Part shown: piece by piece, positions 29,986-39,683 of the stretch | How the letters are laid out: the number at the start of each line of letters is the position of its first letter | Numbering within the stretch: the stretch's first letter is position 1 | Origin: Hygrocybe punicea | Taxonomy: Eukaryota; Basidiomycota; Agaricomycetes; Agaricales; Hygrophoraceae | Direction: 5' to 3' | Assembly: GCA_963556145.1 (NCBI GenBank) | Contig: OY744472.1 | Location: 4,650,001 to 4,714,000 of the forward strand | DNA length: 64,000 nucleotides | Notes under the pieces: model-generated | Database searches by the model: none | What the model was told of the DNA's origin: nothing | What the model saw: the letters and a program-made list of their open reading frames with translations, nothing else | Position numbers and translations under genes: made by a program

Positions 29986-32568
29986 ATGACGACCGGATTC
30001 ATGCCTCTCCGAGGTGATCCCTCAGCCCCGACATTCGACGGAAACGAACTCGACCTTCCCCGCTTCTTTGACGAAATTGACATGCTCGGCTCCGACTGTG
30101 GACTCACGGACGCTATGAAGATTCGCTACACGCTACGGTACCTCAACAACGACGATTACGAACTCTGGTCGACACTTCCCGCCGCTTCCGCTAAAGACTT
30201 CATCGCTTTCCGACGTGCCGTCTTCGACTTTTATCCCGGTGCTACGAATTCCATCCGGTATACGATCTCGGATCTCGATCAACTTACGCGACGACAATCG
30301 GCTTATGGTATAGAGAACAAAGCGGACTTAGGACAATATTTCCGGGATTTCATACGCATTTCCGGTGTCTTGTTTGACAACGGCCGTCTAACGGATAAGC
30401 AACGGAACACATACTTCGCCAATGGATTCGACTCAGACCTTCGTCTACGTATTGAAGAACGCCTCCATTACCTTCTTCCCGACCATTACCACGACGATCC
30501 GTACCCGCTCGATGTTTTCCACGATGCCGCCTTATTCCTACTTTCCGGTTATCGCTCCGTTCCGAAATCCCCTTCCCTTGCCGTTACCATCTCTAGTCCC
30601 GATTCCGGTCCCAGTCCCCCACCCGTCATAGCTTTGTCATCTCCGGTCCCGATTCTGACCTTGATCCCGCCCACCGTTGTTCGTTCCGTCGCCCACGTTC
30701 ATTCCGGTCCTTCGTATACTCCGTCCCCGTCATCGTGTTCCCCGTCCCCGTCCATTCCGGTGCCCGTCGAGACCGTTATTTGTTTACAGGTTTTGACGTC
30801 CAGTCCCGTGCCGTCCCCGTCCGATCCCATTCCCGATTTATCGATGCCGGTCACCGATTTATCCAATTCGTTTCCTTTTTCATCCCCGTCGTCTTCGGAT
30901 TCGTCCCCTCCGGTTTCCGTCCACGAACTCGTACCGGACCCGCTCCCATTGTCATCGGATTCTCCAGAAATAGACATTCCGCCCCCGATATTGTCGCCAT
31001 ATTGTCCTCCGTCACCGTCTATTGGGATTCCGTCGACTTTGGTTGAGTATTCCGTACCCGTTCCCATTCCAGACCCCATTCCTCCCCTTTTATCTGATTT
31101 CGATTCCGGTCCCGGTTCCGTTATGTCGACCCCTTCGTTCCCGGTTCCCCTCGTCGTTCCCGCTCCCGTATCGTCTCCGGTTCCCTCCTCGCCCACTTGG
31201 GGCACTTTGTCGTTTCCGCCCGCTTGGGGCACCCCGTCGTCTTTAGACCCGTTACGCGGCACACCCATTATATGGGATCGTGTTGGTGTCGGCACTCCGG
31301 TTCTCAATTTTATTTTATTCCTCGTTTCCGTCTTCATTCTACTTTGTGATCGCATTCTGGACCTCCGCCCCCTCGACACCTCGCTCGAATATTTGCAAGA
31401 AGTTCTCCGCCTCCTCTCGTCGTTCCGCCTCCAACCTTCTTTCAGAAACTCTTGTGGGGATGTAGACCCGTTTCCGTCTCCTATTTTTGCGTTTTCGTCT
31501 TCCGTTCCGCTTTCCGTTCACGCTCCCGGCCTCCACTTATTTATATTTTCGTTTCCGTTTATAGTTTTCCTTGTTTCCCGTTTGTTTCGATCCCATTCCG
31601 TGTCCGTTGTATTCCGGTCCCGCCCTCCACCTCGACCTCCAGATTCTGGCTTATGTAGTTACCCGTTTCTCCCTTTCCGTTATAGATTTTATTATGTACT
31701 CATTTTATTTTTATGTACATTGTCCCGCGGTTCGGTTCCCCTCCTTTTCCGTCCATTTCCCTTCTACTCCCTTCTCCTTTCGTCGAGTTTTGTGTCGATC
31801 ATGTCGAGTTGGCCAAAGATATGGGCCTGGTTCGCGCGTAGTCGATTTAGCTCCTGCGTCCAACGGGTTAGCTTGGTGTGGACCTCCGCGACGTATTCAG
31901 AGAGGCCGTCCGCAATCGTCGATATCTCCCTTTGCGTTTCCGTCGCCATCTTGCGTACTGCCCGGACGTGGTCGTTGATTCCGGCTCCGATCCGCGGGTG
32001 CTTGAACGGATTTCCTCGTCTCCCTTCGTCCCGCTCCGATTCCGTATCCGGTTCGACGTCGGTCAACGTCCGCTTACTCGTCGACGCCTCTCCGGTCCGC
32101 AACCTAGGCTTCCTCACGGGCTTTGGTATCTTCTTCGCGATGACCTTTCTCTTCGGACTACCCGCCTTCGCCTTCCCTTTCCTTTCCGCTTTTCCGGATC
32201 CGGTGGCCGGTCCCTTCATCAACAATCCGCAACGTCGTTTAAGTCTTTTGCACCGATCGCACGCGTATCCCTCGATTCCGCGACAAACCGCGTTGGCGGT
32301 CACGCACGCATCGCATTGCCGGATACGGAACAACTGCATGTACTACGGATTAGTTAGGCACCACGGATATACGAGTCCGCGAGATATCACTTACCCCCGG
32401 AATCTTTCCCTTCGGTTCCGCGTCCTCGTTCCCGCTCGCATTCGAGAAATCGTTGCCGCTGTTGTAGTCCCCGTGAATGGTCTCGTCGTCCCGGTTGACC
32501 CTCTTATCCCGGTTGAGCTTTTTGTGTTTGATCGCGTTGAGTGCTTGAAGCCGCTCGTATTTTCGTAG
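29986..32568 (+). CDS. gag-like protein of the LTR element
   Basis: The first 195 residues look like a fungal LTR-element gag: PTFDGNELDLPRFFDEID, MKIRYTLRYL, YELWSTLP, RRAVFDFYPGA, LGQYFRDF, and DLRLRIEERLHYLLPDHY with DDPYPLDVFHDAALFLLSG. It would form the virus-like particle coat. After residue about 200 the frame is a Ser/Pro/Val-rich stretch, and from about 31764 it lies opposite the antisense gene, where its openness may be only a shadow of that gene's codon use. The true C-terminus is therefore unsure. No CCHC zinc knuckle, protease or polymerase domain follows. Confidence 0.62.
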   Translation: MTTGFMPLRGDPSAPTFDGNELDLPRFFDEIDMLGSDCGLTDAMKIRYTLRYLNNDDYELWSTLPAASAKDFIAFRRAVFDFYPGATNSIRYTISDLDQLTRRQSAYGIENKADLGQYFRDFIRISGVLFDNGRLTDKQRNTYFANGFDSDLRLRIEERLHYLLPDHYHDDPYPLDVFHDAALFLLSGYRSVPKSPSLAVTISSPDSGPSPPPVIALSSPVPILTLIPPTVVRSVAHVHSGPSYTPSPSSCSPSPSIPVPVETVICLQVLTSSPVPSPSDPIPDLSMPVTDLSNSFPFSSPSSSDSSPPVSVHELVPDPLPLSSDSPEIDIPPPILSPYCPPSPSIGIPSTLVEYSVPVPIPDPIPPLLSDFDSGPGSVMSTPSFPVPLVVPAPVSSPVPSSPTWGTLSFPPAWGTPSSLDPLRGTPIIWDRVGVGTPVLNFILFLVSVFILLCDRILDLRPLDTSLEYLQEVLRLLSSFRLQPSFRNSCGDVDPFPSPIFAFSSSVPLSVHAPGLHLFIFSFPFIVFLVSRLFRSHSVSVVFRSRPPPRPPDSGLCSYPFLPFRYRFYYVLILFLCTLSRGSVPLLFRPFPFYSLLLSSSFVSIMSSWPKIWAWFARSRFSSCVQRVSLVWTSATYSERPSAIVDISLCVSVAILRTARTWSLIPAPIRGCLNGFPRLPSSRSDSVSGSTSVNVRLLVDASPVRNLGFLTGFGIFFAMTFLFGLPAFAFPFLSAFPDPVAGPFINNPQRRLSLLHRSHAYPSIPRQTALAVTHASHCRIRNNCMYYGLVRHHGYTSPRDITYPRNLSLRFRVLVPARIREIVAAVVVPVNGLVVPVDPLIPVELFVFDRVECLKPLVFS

Positions 32569-33322
32569 TTGTTGGTTGGACCAGGTGTCCTCCTCATCCT
32601 CGCTTCCGTGATCGCTGGTTTGTGCAGTCTCCTCCTGGTCCCTTTCCGCGGCTGCATTATCCCTTTTTGCTGCCTCTGCCGCCTTCGCCCTTTCCGCCTC
32701 CTCGATCCGCTTCTCCGCCTCCGCCCTCCTATTCATCTCCTCTTCATATTGGCGCGATTCCTCCGCCCGTTGCCGCTCGATCCTTTCCGCCTCCTTGATC
32801 CGCTTCTCCGCCTCCGCCCTCCTATTCATCTCCTCTTCGTATTGGCGCGATTCCTCTGCCCGTTGCCGCTCGATCCTTTCCGCCTCCTCAACCCGTTGCC
32901 TCCTCGCTTCCTCCTCCTTTTCCTCCTGCAACCGTACAGCTTCCCGACGCCTCGCCTCTTTCCGTTCCCGTTCGTAGTCCTCCCAGCTCCGCAACCACTC
33001 CTCGACCTCCACCACCATCTCTCCGCCCATCGAGAAATCCTTCAGTTCCGTCACGTCGATTCCGTTGTCCTGGATTTCCGCCAAGATTCCTCTGTAGTTC
33101 CGCTGCCGGGTATCGTTAGTCCGTGCCGTTTACGGGAACGGGAACTCTTACCATGGCCCGTCGTCGTCTCACCACCCATTGCCGTGCTTCGTTCTCGAAT
33201 CCGTCGCGTACGATATCGATTCCGGCCGCGTCGACTTCTAGTAACTCAGCTACGGCGCTCTCAAAATCTTGCCGCGTTTCCGCATCGAGAGTAGTGAGGA
33301 ATTTGTTGTATTCCGTCGACAT
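31764..33322 (-). CDS. antisense passenger gene: coiled coil plus Zn2Cys6-like cysteine cluster
   Basis: Three exons join without stops: 33322-33152, 33102-32395 and 32342-31764 (485 residues). The introns are 49 bp (GTAAGA..GGCAG) and 52 bp (GTAAGT..CGTAG), both phase 0. Exon 1 encodes a small acidic helical start (MSTEYNKFLTTLDAETRQDF). Exon 2 is dominated by a long charged coiled coil with a repeated 35-residue unit (RRAEAEKRI, EAERIERQRAEESRQYEEE, twice). Exon 3 opens with a cluster C-x2-C-x6-C-x7-C-x2-C-x6-C followed by KRLKRRC-type basic residues, exactly the spacing of fungal binuclear zinc clusters. A Lys/Arg-rich linker and a second helical segment follow. DNA binding in the nucleus is an inference from spacing only. 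It lies wholly inside the LTR element and opposite its gag. The start at 33322 is chosen as the ATG nearest the conserved-looking start; an upstream ATG at 33463 is in frame. Confidence 0.75.
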
Positions 33323-33653
33323 TTGGTGTTGGTGTTTGTTGGGTTTGTTGGGCTTGTTGAGGATGTTGTCGAGATTGTTGAAGTCGCGTTGAAAAGTTTT
33401 CTTGTTTGTATTTGTTGCCCCGTCACGTGACCGTTGTTCCTTTATCCAGCCGTTTCGCCCCACCCTCTTTTAGTAGCTCTGGACCACTGCTTCCCGACGC
33501 TTCGATACCCACCGGCTTCGACTCCGCTCACGTTGTACTCCCTTTTCCGTCCGTTTTCGACATCGCCTCCGCGCATTTATTCCCACGACCCCGGTATCTT
33601 TGTTATTTCGTATGGATCGACCAGGGATGGTCTCTATCTGAGTCCTGACCGGA

Positions 33654-34266
33654 TGTAGAGGCTCCGGGCCCTCTGGACCCGAATCCTCTTCATATCCCAC
33701 TTCGTCCTCGTCCATTCCCATTCACGTATCATCGATTCCGCCCGTTTACGGTCTTTTCCGTCGATTCCGCTCCGGATTCCGCCTCCGGAATCGTTCATAC
33801 TCAAGATGCGATGTCTCTAACGACCCGGAATCAGTACGTATATAGTTACATATGATATATCTTCGTTTCCTGTTACTTAGTACATAGCACCATTCCCCCT
33901 ATACTCCGCTCCACCTCTCTACCATCAGTTACAGCCTTCGCTTGTAGTACATAGTTACTACAGCACAGGATCTCTCCCAGTAGTATAAAAGATGTACCCT
34001 TATACTACAACCTATATATTATCATATCCCACCATATCATATTACATCCTATCGTATTGCATCCCTTCAGTTCTACTTCTTAGTCCTCGCTTCGTATCAT
34101 CTCATTAGTCTTCGTACTCCGCTCCCTTCACTTCCCCTCTGATCCAGAACCCTGGATTCGGGTTGGATTGACTAGACTATAGAAAATAAACTCCTCTGAT
34201 CACTTCTTAGCTGATCACCCTTTCCGTAGATTCCCATTCGGGTCTACAACCACACTTGCCGTCACA
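33654..34266 (+). repeat. Gypsy-like 3' LTR (613 bp)
   Basis: Paired with the 5' LTR, same length, one visible difference; TATAAAAG at 33984-33991. Confidence 0.92.
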
Positions 34267-34520
34267 GCGCACCATTCCCCCCTTCCCACTTCATTATATC
34301 TCCCTCGAAAATCATCACGACATTACTTTCTTCGAGCTCAACCATCGCCGACTTTAGTTCAATACCTTGACCTTCTATCGTTGTCGCGACTTTAATCACT
34401 AAGTCGCACCATCAATCGCAATCGTCGCGATACTTGTAGAGGCTAAATACTTCACTTACTCGTAATTGCACCAGTTGAAGAGTGTTGTTTTGTAGTGCAC
34501 AGCACCTCGACTAGCGTATC

Positions 34521-34680
34521 AACGTACGTTTGCACTTCATCTGATGGGTGATTGAGGAAGGCAAACTACGCCTTGTGTATTGCCCGACTGACAACATGGT
34601 GGTGGACACACTCACCAAAGCACTGCCGTCAGCCAAAGTAAAGCATTTCACATCAGAACTTGGACTTTGCGTGGTTTGAG
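34521..34680 (+). pseudogene. Copia-2 RNase H, 3' part
   Basis: It resumes with LHFI, a stop (TGA where CGA for Arg is expected), then WVIEEGKLRLVYCPTDN, TLTKALPSAK and SELGLCVV and the natural stop just before the purine tract of the 3' LTR. Confidence 0.9.
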
Positions 34681-34686
34681 GGGGAG

Positions 34687-34999
34687 TGTTGAATGACAAA
34701 CTGGCTACAAGTACCAAATCAACGACAATTAGATAACCGCTATATGAGATTAGATTAGATTTCCCTTTTTTGACTCCCTTTCTCACTTTATCCTTTGTCA
34801 AGATATATAAGATAGATTTCATAGCGTAGAGACCTCAGCTGCATATTGTTCTCGCACTGAGGTCAGCCACCTGTCCTTTTACTTTCTCCACCTTTTATTG
34901 ACTTCACATAGATAGTATTGTGTCTATCTAGGTAACATTGAATATATAGCTGCGTATCGTTCTCGCACTGAGATAGTATTGTGTCTATCTAGTTCTACA
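34687..34999 (+). repeat. Copia-2 3' LTR (313 bp)
   Basis: Same ends as the 5' copy. Preceded by the purine tract and the end of the RNase H frame (TLTKALPSAKVKHF, SELGLCVV, stop). Confidence 0.92.
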
Positions 35000-35004
35000 T
35001 CCAG

Positions 35005-35500
35005 AGGGACTGATCCTAGTGTAGTAGGGTGTGGCATAATCCCAAGATCCACATGAATTTATTTTGAAAGTATTTCCCTTGACCCTCTTGCATACATTGT
35101 AAAGAGGGTCAAGAGGAATCAGAGGACAGACTTCCAATTACTTTGGTGCAAAACAAGTTATTTCATAAAGAGCTTCAGCCCAGCTTTGTCCATTTTTGGC
35201 AAGCACTCTGTCCTGGTGTCCAAGTGCTTCAGGCATCATTGTTTTTTCGACAAACTTCGAATTCTGTACTATTGACAATTAGACACCAAAAGAGAGGAGG
35301 TAAAGAGGGGTAAGTATAAATGAGTGGTCCATGATTGAGTGAACGGTATATGGGTATGTATGAGTAGTCCTTCCTAAAATCTTCAACTCTTCGTGTGCGA
35401 GTAAATCCTCAATCAACATTGCCGGCAGCACCATCACCAGATCGCCTTCCGGGGGTGGGGGGGTTGGGTATCATTGGGAAATGGTATAATGGGTTTCCGT
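35005..35500. other. intergenic, with a 12-bp perfect hairpin
   Basis: No gene seen. CTTGACCCTCTT (35078-35089) and its exact complement AAGAGGGTCAAG (35102-35113) form a hairpin with a 12-base loop. The role is unknown. Confidence 0.5.
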
Positions 35501-37763
35501 TCAGCGCGAGAGAGATTTCTCTTTAATACAAATGGCAGCAACCACAGCACAGCCCGCAATGGCGACCGTGAACCACATGGTAATGTGGGCTGCCTCGTCG
35601 TAGGAACGTACAACGATCGTTTTCGTCGTGAAGTCGAGTTCATTGATGTAGCTGATCGATTCCCGTACTCGGCGGATGACCTTGAATTGGGGAGAGGGGG
35701 TGTTTGAATGTTTGAGTATGCAAAGAAGTGATGAAGGTCTCAAACAAACAGATAAATACCTCGTCGACATCTTGGCCTAACAGTCTTGACCGAAGATATC
35801 TGCCGAGGGTGTCTTGCAATATAGCACTCCCAACTGAGACCCCAACCACCATGCCAAGAGAACGGAAAAGATAAGATACTTTTATAATACAAGACAAAGT
35901 GAGGCTTGAAATTGAAACCAAAAGAAGGGGATACACATACCTGCGGTAGCAATTGCCCTGTCTTCTGGCCTCGCATTGGCGATCAGAGCGACCAGCGATG
36001 ACGTACCACCACTGCCTATGAGCGAAACCTGTTTGAGAGCAAAACTAGATGATAATAGAGAGCATATCGTACCGCACCCCAAGTGAGCCACCAACAGACC
36101 TAATAGTCCAGATGAACATAAACAAATGACAAATTGCGGCACATGATAGCAATGACGAGACGTACCAAATGCCATGCCAATGAATGACCTTATCACAACA
36201 CCAGTCGTAAGTGTAATGACCATGATTCCAACAAGGAAGGTGATATATCCCGAAATCGTTAAAAGATAATATTTCCCAGTCTTCTGCAACAGTAAGCCTC
36301 CACCAAGAGACCCGGTGACGCCACCAATGATGCATGGCAACAGCCACAAGCCAGCCTGGGAAGGACTCTTCCCTTCGACGGCTTGCAGAAACAGGGAAAG
36401 GTGAAAGAGCATAGAAATGGACGAAGCCATTCCAAAGAAATTGACAAGATACCCTGCAAATAATGAGCGATTGAGGAGGATGCGCTTTGGGGCAAAAGGT
36501 TCGGTTGCAAAATTGAACTCGATGGCAGCGAAAGCGAGGAATAGGACGAAGGATGCCGCCAGGGAATAAACGGTGAGAGGGTCATTCCAGGAAGTATTTC
36601 CGCCTCGATCTAGGCCCAAGAGGAGTAAGGTAGTAGCCAGGATAAGGCTTATCGCTCCTTTGAAATCAACACGCTTGAGGCCGGCCTTGACATCCAAGAC
36701 TGGTGCTTTCGGCAAGTGTAGGGCGATGGCGACGGCTAAGATGGCGATAATTGTAGCCGGAAATTGGAACAGGAATACCCTATTCTTGCTGTCAGTGACT
36801 ATGGGGAATGGAAAGGACAGTAGAAAAACCATCGCCAGCCGATTCTATCTGTAAGGAAACCGCCTAATGGGGCGCCTGCTGCAGTCCCGACCGCCGACAA
36901 AATGTTCAGAAGACCTGGTTGTGGCGCGTGGTTAGTTCAGTGAACCAAAAATGACATAGATTGAACGTTCACCTTGCCACGTCCCTCTTGAGCGTAATGG
37001 CACAATGTCTGACAAGATGATGGAGACCATGCTGATCATCTCCATTAAGACTCCATGTGAGAAACCATATCGGGAGACTCACGTCGACATACCCCCACCG
37101 CCGATACCAGCAAAAGCACGAGCAACTATCAGTTCGTTCATATTGCGAGCCAGCCCGCAAAACAAGCATCCCAGAGCAAAGGCCGAGTAGGCGAAAAGCA
37201 AGCAGGCCTTGCGACCAAAAATGTCGCTCATTTTCCCATATAAAGGTCTTGCGGAACCAACGGATTTGAGTACATATTTACGCAGCCAGAGGGATGACTA
37301 CACTGACTGGAAACATGTCAACGTCAACATATAACCAGTAGAGATCCAGCTGGTGTTCCGGAGTTGATTGAGTTCGCTACCAATCGTAGCAAACGTAGCC
37401 AAGACAATGCTACCGTCCATAGCGACGAGGAATATGCCAATAGACATTGGGATGATCTGTATGTAAACAACAAGTCAACAGCCTATATCATCGGACGAAG
37501 AAGAGTGGTTTGTTCAAGACGAGATCGGGGGATTACAATTATCAACAACAGGAATATTCATCCCTCCTGAGTTCAAAGGATTTGGTACGCACCACTGATG
37601 CCAATGCGATGCTCGGTGTTGTGGATGATTTTTCGACGTCGACTTGTGGGGGATTACCGTGATCGGGATCACCTTTCGATGAGGTGTACAGTTGGGGTAC
37701 CGCATCGAGTTTCCCGACTTGACGAGGGATCTTGGGCACCAAGGGAGTGTTTTCGTCGGCCAT
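35501..37763 (-). CDS. MFS transporter, DHA2-like drug/amino-acid type
   Basis: The spliced gene has about nine or ten exons, starting at ATG 37763 (MADENTPLVPKIPRQ) and ending with the stop at 35501 (IKEKSLSR). Membrane segments are clear: SIGIFLVAMDGSIVLATFATIGSELN with the usual TM1 pattern; the MFS motif A as PLYGKMSDIFGRKACLLF; GLARNMNELIVARAFAGIGGGGMS; LNILSAVGTAAGAPLGGFLTDRIGWRW; then FPATIIAILAVAIAL, ISLILATTLLLLGLDRGG and LLPCIIGGVTGSLGGGLLL; and GMVVGVSVGSAIL near the end. Length and motifs fit the 14-TM DHA2 group, which includes fungal drug efflux pumps and vacuolar basic amino-acid carriers. Substrate is not deducible. Exon borders in the middle (36050-36200 and 35640-35960) were placed only roughly. 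Confidence 0.83.
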
Positions 37764-38636
37764 CCTGAATAAACAGGGTCAAAGTCCAATATTTGACAAG
37801 ACATGCTAGTTCCAATTTTAAGGGATTTCAATTTCAAGTGGCCAACCACACGTGATGTGTGACAGTAGGCGATGTGACTGATCCTTGCCCTGCTCCGCCT
37901 GCGGCCCTCCCGGTTATTGGACGTACGCTGATCCTAGACTTGTTATAGTCTTATTATCGGGGTTACCTGTCCCGTTCGAGAGTTTGCGCTGTCCCACCGG
38001 GTACAGGTTTTTTTGTATTCAACATCATCCACGGGGTTTGAAGGCTTCGCGAACAATTGATGGTATTGTCTTTGGCGACCTCAGGTTATCGTGTCTGACA
38101 GGCTGTCCAGGTAACTGATCCCGAGCCCGAGGTTGGCGGCCGCTCCATAGGGTCTGCAGAATCAAGTCGCAGCAGGACAAAAAAACCTGTGGGGCTTTCC
38201 CTAGAGCCTGTTAGAATCACAGACACTGGCACGGGTGATTGTTCCAGTTACCATCACGCTGAGGCTAGTCACGTGGTGCATAGCTAGATGGCAAAATGCA
38301 ACCATTATTAAAATACGAAGAGATAATTTTCGAAGCAACCAGTGAAAAAATGATTGCACTGAATGTTCACAGAATGGCTTCAGAGACCTGTCCATTCAAA
38401 TTTCAGATGGTGGAGGATATAGCTCGGAGCTGTGACATTTTGGTAACACTCAGCCAAATTAGTACCTCCTTCTGATGGAAATTTACAAACTTGAACAGAC
38501 AGATTTCTCTGAAGCTATTCTGTAAAAACTTTATGGAATTACTTTTTTCGTTGGTTGCTTTCGAAAATTATCTGGTATTCCACTGCAAATCCACGTGATC
38601 TAAGGGTTTTTAGCACACAAAAAGTGATATATGTCA
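37764..38636. other. intergenic, no gene seen
   Basis: This holds the likely upstream region of the MFS gene and the region beyond the end of the next minus-strand gene. No RNA gene or domain-bearing frame is recognised. Confidence 0.4.
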
Positions 38637-39683
38637 CTATGTCTGAGATATATGCCCGCTCCTCTTCCTCCACACACGCAACCACTCAAGCTCCTGGTTC
38701 CGACTCTCGAGCGCCTTTTCAATCTTGGCGAGGGTGCGCATTAACCATATCCTAGGTTTGTCCAGGGCGCGTGCTCTCGGAATGGGGGAGATCGGCTGAG
38801 GCTGGGTATCCCGTAACATGGTCTGTAGATGTGGAACGAGCGTGTTGGCAATGTGGATGGAATCCTTGGTGTTATGTTTGAAGCACGTGGAAACGAGCAT
38901 GGAGCACGAGATGAGGTCGGCGCTGACGTCGGGCAAGTTGTGGACGCTGAAGAGTGCGGCGGCGGTCACTGTGTCCTGCAGTGGGTGTTTTACGTGCAGA
39001 GAATGTAGGAGATGACGTGCAGCCGGGAGTGATAGTGAAATTCCATATTTCGAATGGTCGCCGAATACTTTGAGGGCGAGGGAAGCACAGTTGAGTTCCT
39101 CGCAACGCCCTGATTGATGTAAAATATATGGACAAGAAAAGAAAAAATTGGACTCACGAACAAACATCTCAGCATGGTGAGCATCAAATACTCGTCGAGA
39201 ATCCCTCCATCGCGGGAATAGCTCGGCGACCTTTTCGAGCTGTTCAGCAGTTGTCGCGAGTCCAAAGAGATGGATCCAAGCGCTTTGTCGGATCTGAGGG
39301 GTTTTTATTGCTGGACGATATCCCAGCCTTTCAGAAACAAAGTTGAAGAGTTCGTCGAAGCGTGCAAGCCGTTTTTCTGGAGTCAGCTTCATGCGTCGGC
39401 GGTGACCTTTGGACTCGGATTTAGGACGTGCGTCAGCAATAAGAGTCGTGGCGGTTACACCGAGAGGGTGTAGATCTTCGACCTTGTCGTTTATTGACTC
39501 GAACAGATGACTACTTGTGCTCGGTATAGTATTCTTTTCGTGAACTGAAAATGCCAATTCAGTTGGGAGTTGTGGTATATGACAGAAACGGTTTACCCAT
39601 TGTGGTAAAATGCGGATATCTGCTGGCAATGGCAGGGTGCATGATTCTGAAGGCCGTGGGCTGGCGGCATGCTCTTCTAACAA
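38637..39683 (-). CDS. helical-repeat-like protein, possibly mitochondrial
   Basis: Two exons, 39683-39158 and 39109-38637, with a 48-bp GTGAGT..TCAG intron, give 332 residues. The N-terminal 60 residues are poor in acidic residues. A basic patch (KGHRRRMKLTPEKRLARF) follows, then helical segments of about 35 residues each (QSAWIHLFGLATTAEQLEKVAELFPRW; CEELNCASLALKVFGDH; PAARHLLHSLHVKHPLQDTVTAAALFSVH). The pattern recalls PPR/TPR-type proteins of fungal mitochondria, but I see no definite motif. The terminal part is helical and charged (LAKIEKALESRNQELEW). The function is not recognised. Confidence 0.6.
   Translation of the reverse strand: MLEEHAASPRPSESCTLPLPADIRILPQWVNRFCHIPQLPTELAFSVHEKNTIPSTSSHLFESINDKVEDLHPLGVTATTLIADARPKSESKGHRRRMKLTPEKRLARFDELFNFVSERLGYRPAIKTPQIRQSAWIHLFGLATTAEQLEKVAELFPRWRDSRRVFDAHHAEMFVRESNFFFSCPYILHQSGRCEELNCASLALKVFGDHSKYGISLSLPAARHLLHSLHVKHPLQDTVTAAALFSVHNLPDVSADLISCSMLVSTCFKHNTKDSIHIANTLVPHLQTMLRDTQPQPISPIPRARALDKPRIWLMRTLAKIEKALESRNQELEWLRVWRKRSGHISQT

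Larger units (their letters stand above)
29179..34266 (+). mobile_element. young LTR element (Gypsy-like) with gag and an antisense spliced gene
   Basis: The 613-bp LTRs at 29179-29791 and 33654-34266 start TGTAGAGGCTCC and end CGTCACA. They look identical except one base seen (C or T near the end). The 4-bp duplication is GCGC (29175-29178 and 34267-34270). A TATA box (TATAAAAG) at 29509-29516 and a primer site starting TGG at 29794 set the plus orientation. The sense strand has a gag-like frame but no protease, RT, RNase H or integrase. The minus strand carries an intact three-exon gene (33322-31764). It is thus a large non-autonomous element, probably recently active. Confidence 0.9.
28691..34520. 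mobile_element. insertion of unknown class in RNase H, carrying the Gypsy element
   Basis: The sequence between the RNase H halves is foreign. Apart from the 5.1-kb LTR element, 28691-29178 and 34267-34520 (about 740 bp together) match nothing else in the window. The word TGCACT flanks it at about 28681-28686 and 34520-34526, a possible 6-bp duplication. I see no clear terminal inverted repeats and no coding region, so the class is undetermined. It contains CGCGA/TCGCG words in both halves. Confidence 0.5.
17831..34999 (+). mobile_element. Copia-2: full Copia element inflated to 17 kb by nested insertions
   Basis: The LTRs are 17831-18143 and 34687-34999, both 313 bp, flanked by a perfect TCCAG duplication (17826-17830 and 35000-35004). 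The purine tract TTTGAGGGGGAG precedes the 3' LTR. Removing the nested insertions leaves about 4.8 kb with gag, protease, integrase, RT and RNase H in the Copia order. In-frame stops, frameshifts and lost catalytic residues show it is dead. The 5' LTR is followed by GGTTATTGTGCCCTGCA, close to the initiator-tRNA half site of Copia-1 with one or two changes. Confidence 0.93.

Noticed and set aside
31764..32568. C-terminal part of the 860-codon sense frame of the Gypsy-like element
   Set aside because: It lies opposite the spliced antisense gene, where codon bias opens the complementary frame; kept only as an uncertain extension of gag.
37880..38110. Possible tRNA or small RNA gene with CCCGTTCGAGAG
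   Set aside because: No cloverleaf could be drawn around it; acceptor and anticodon stems are missing.
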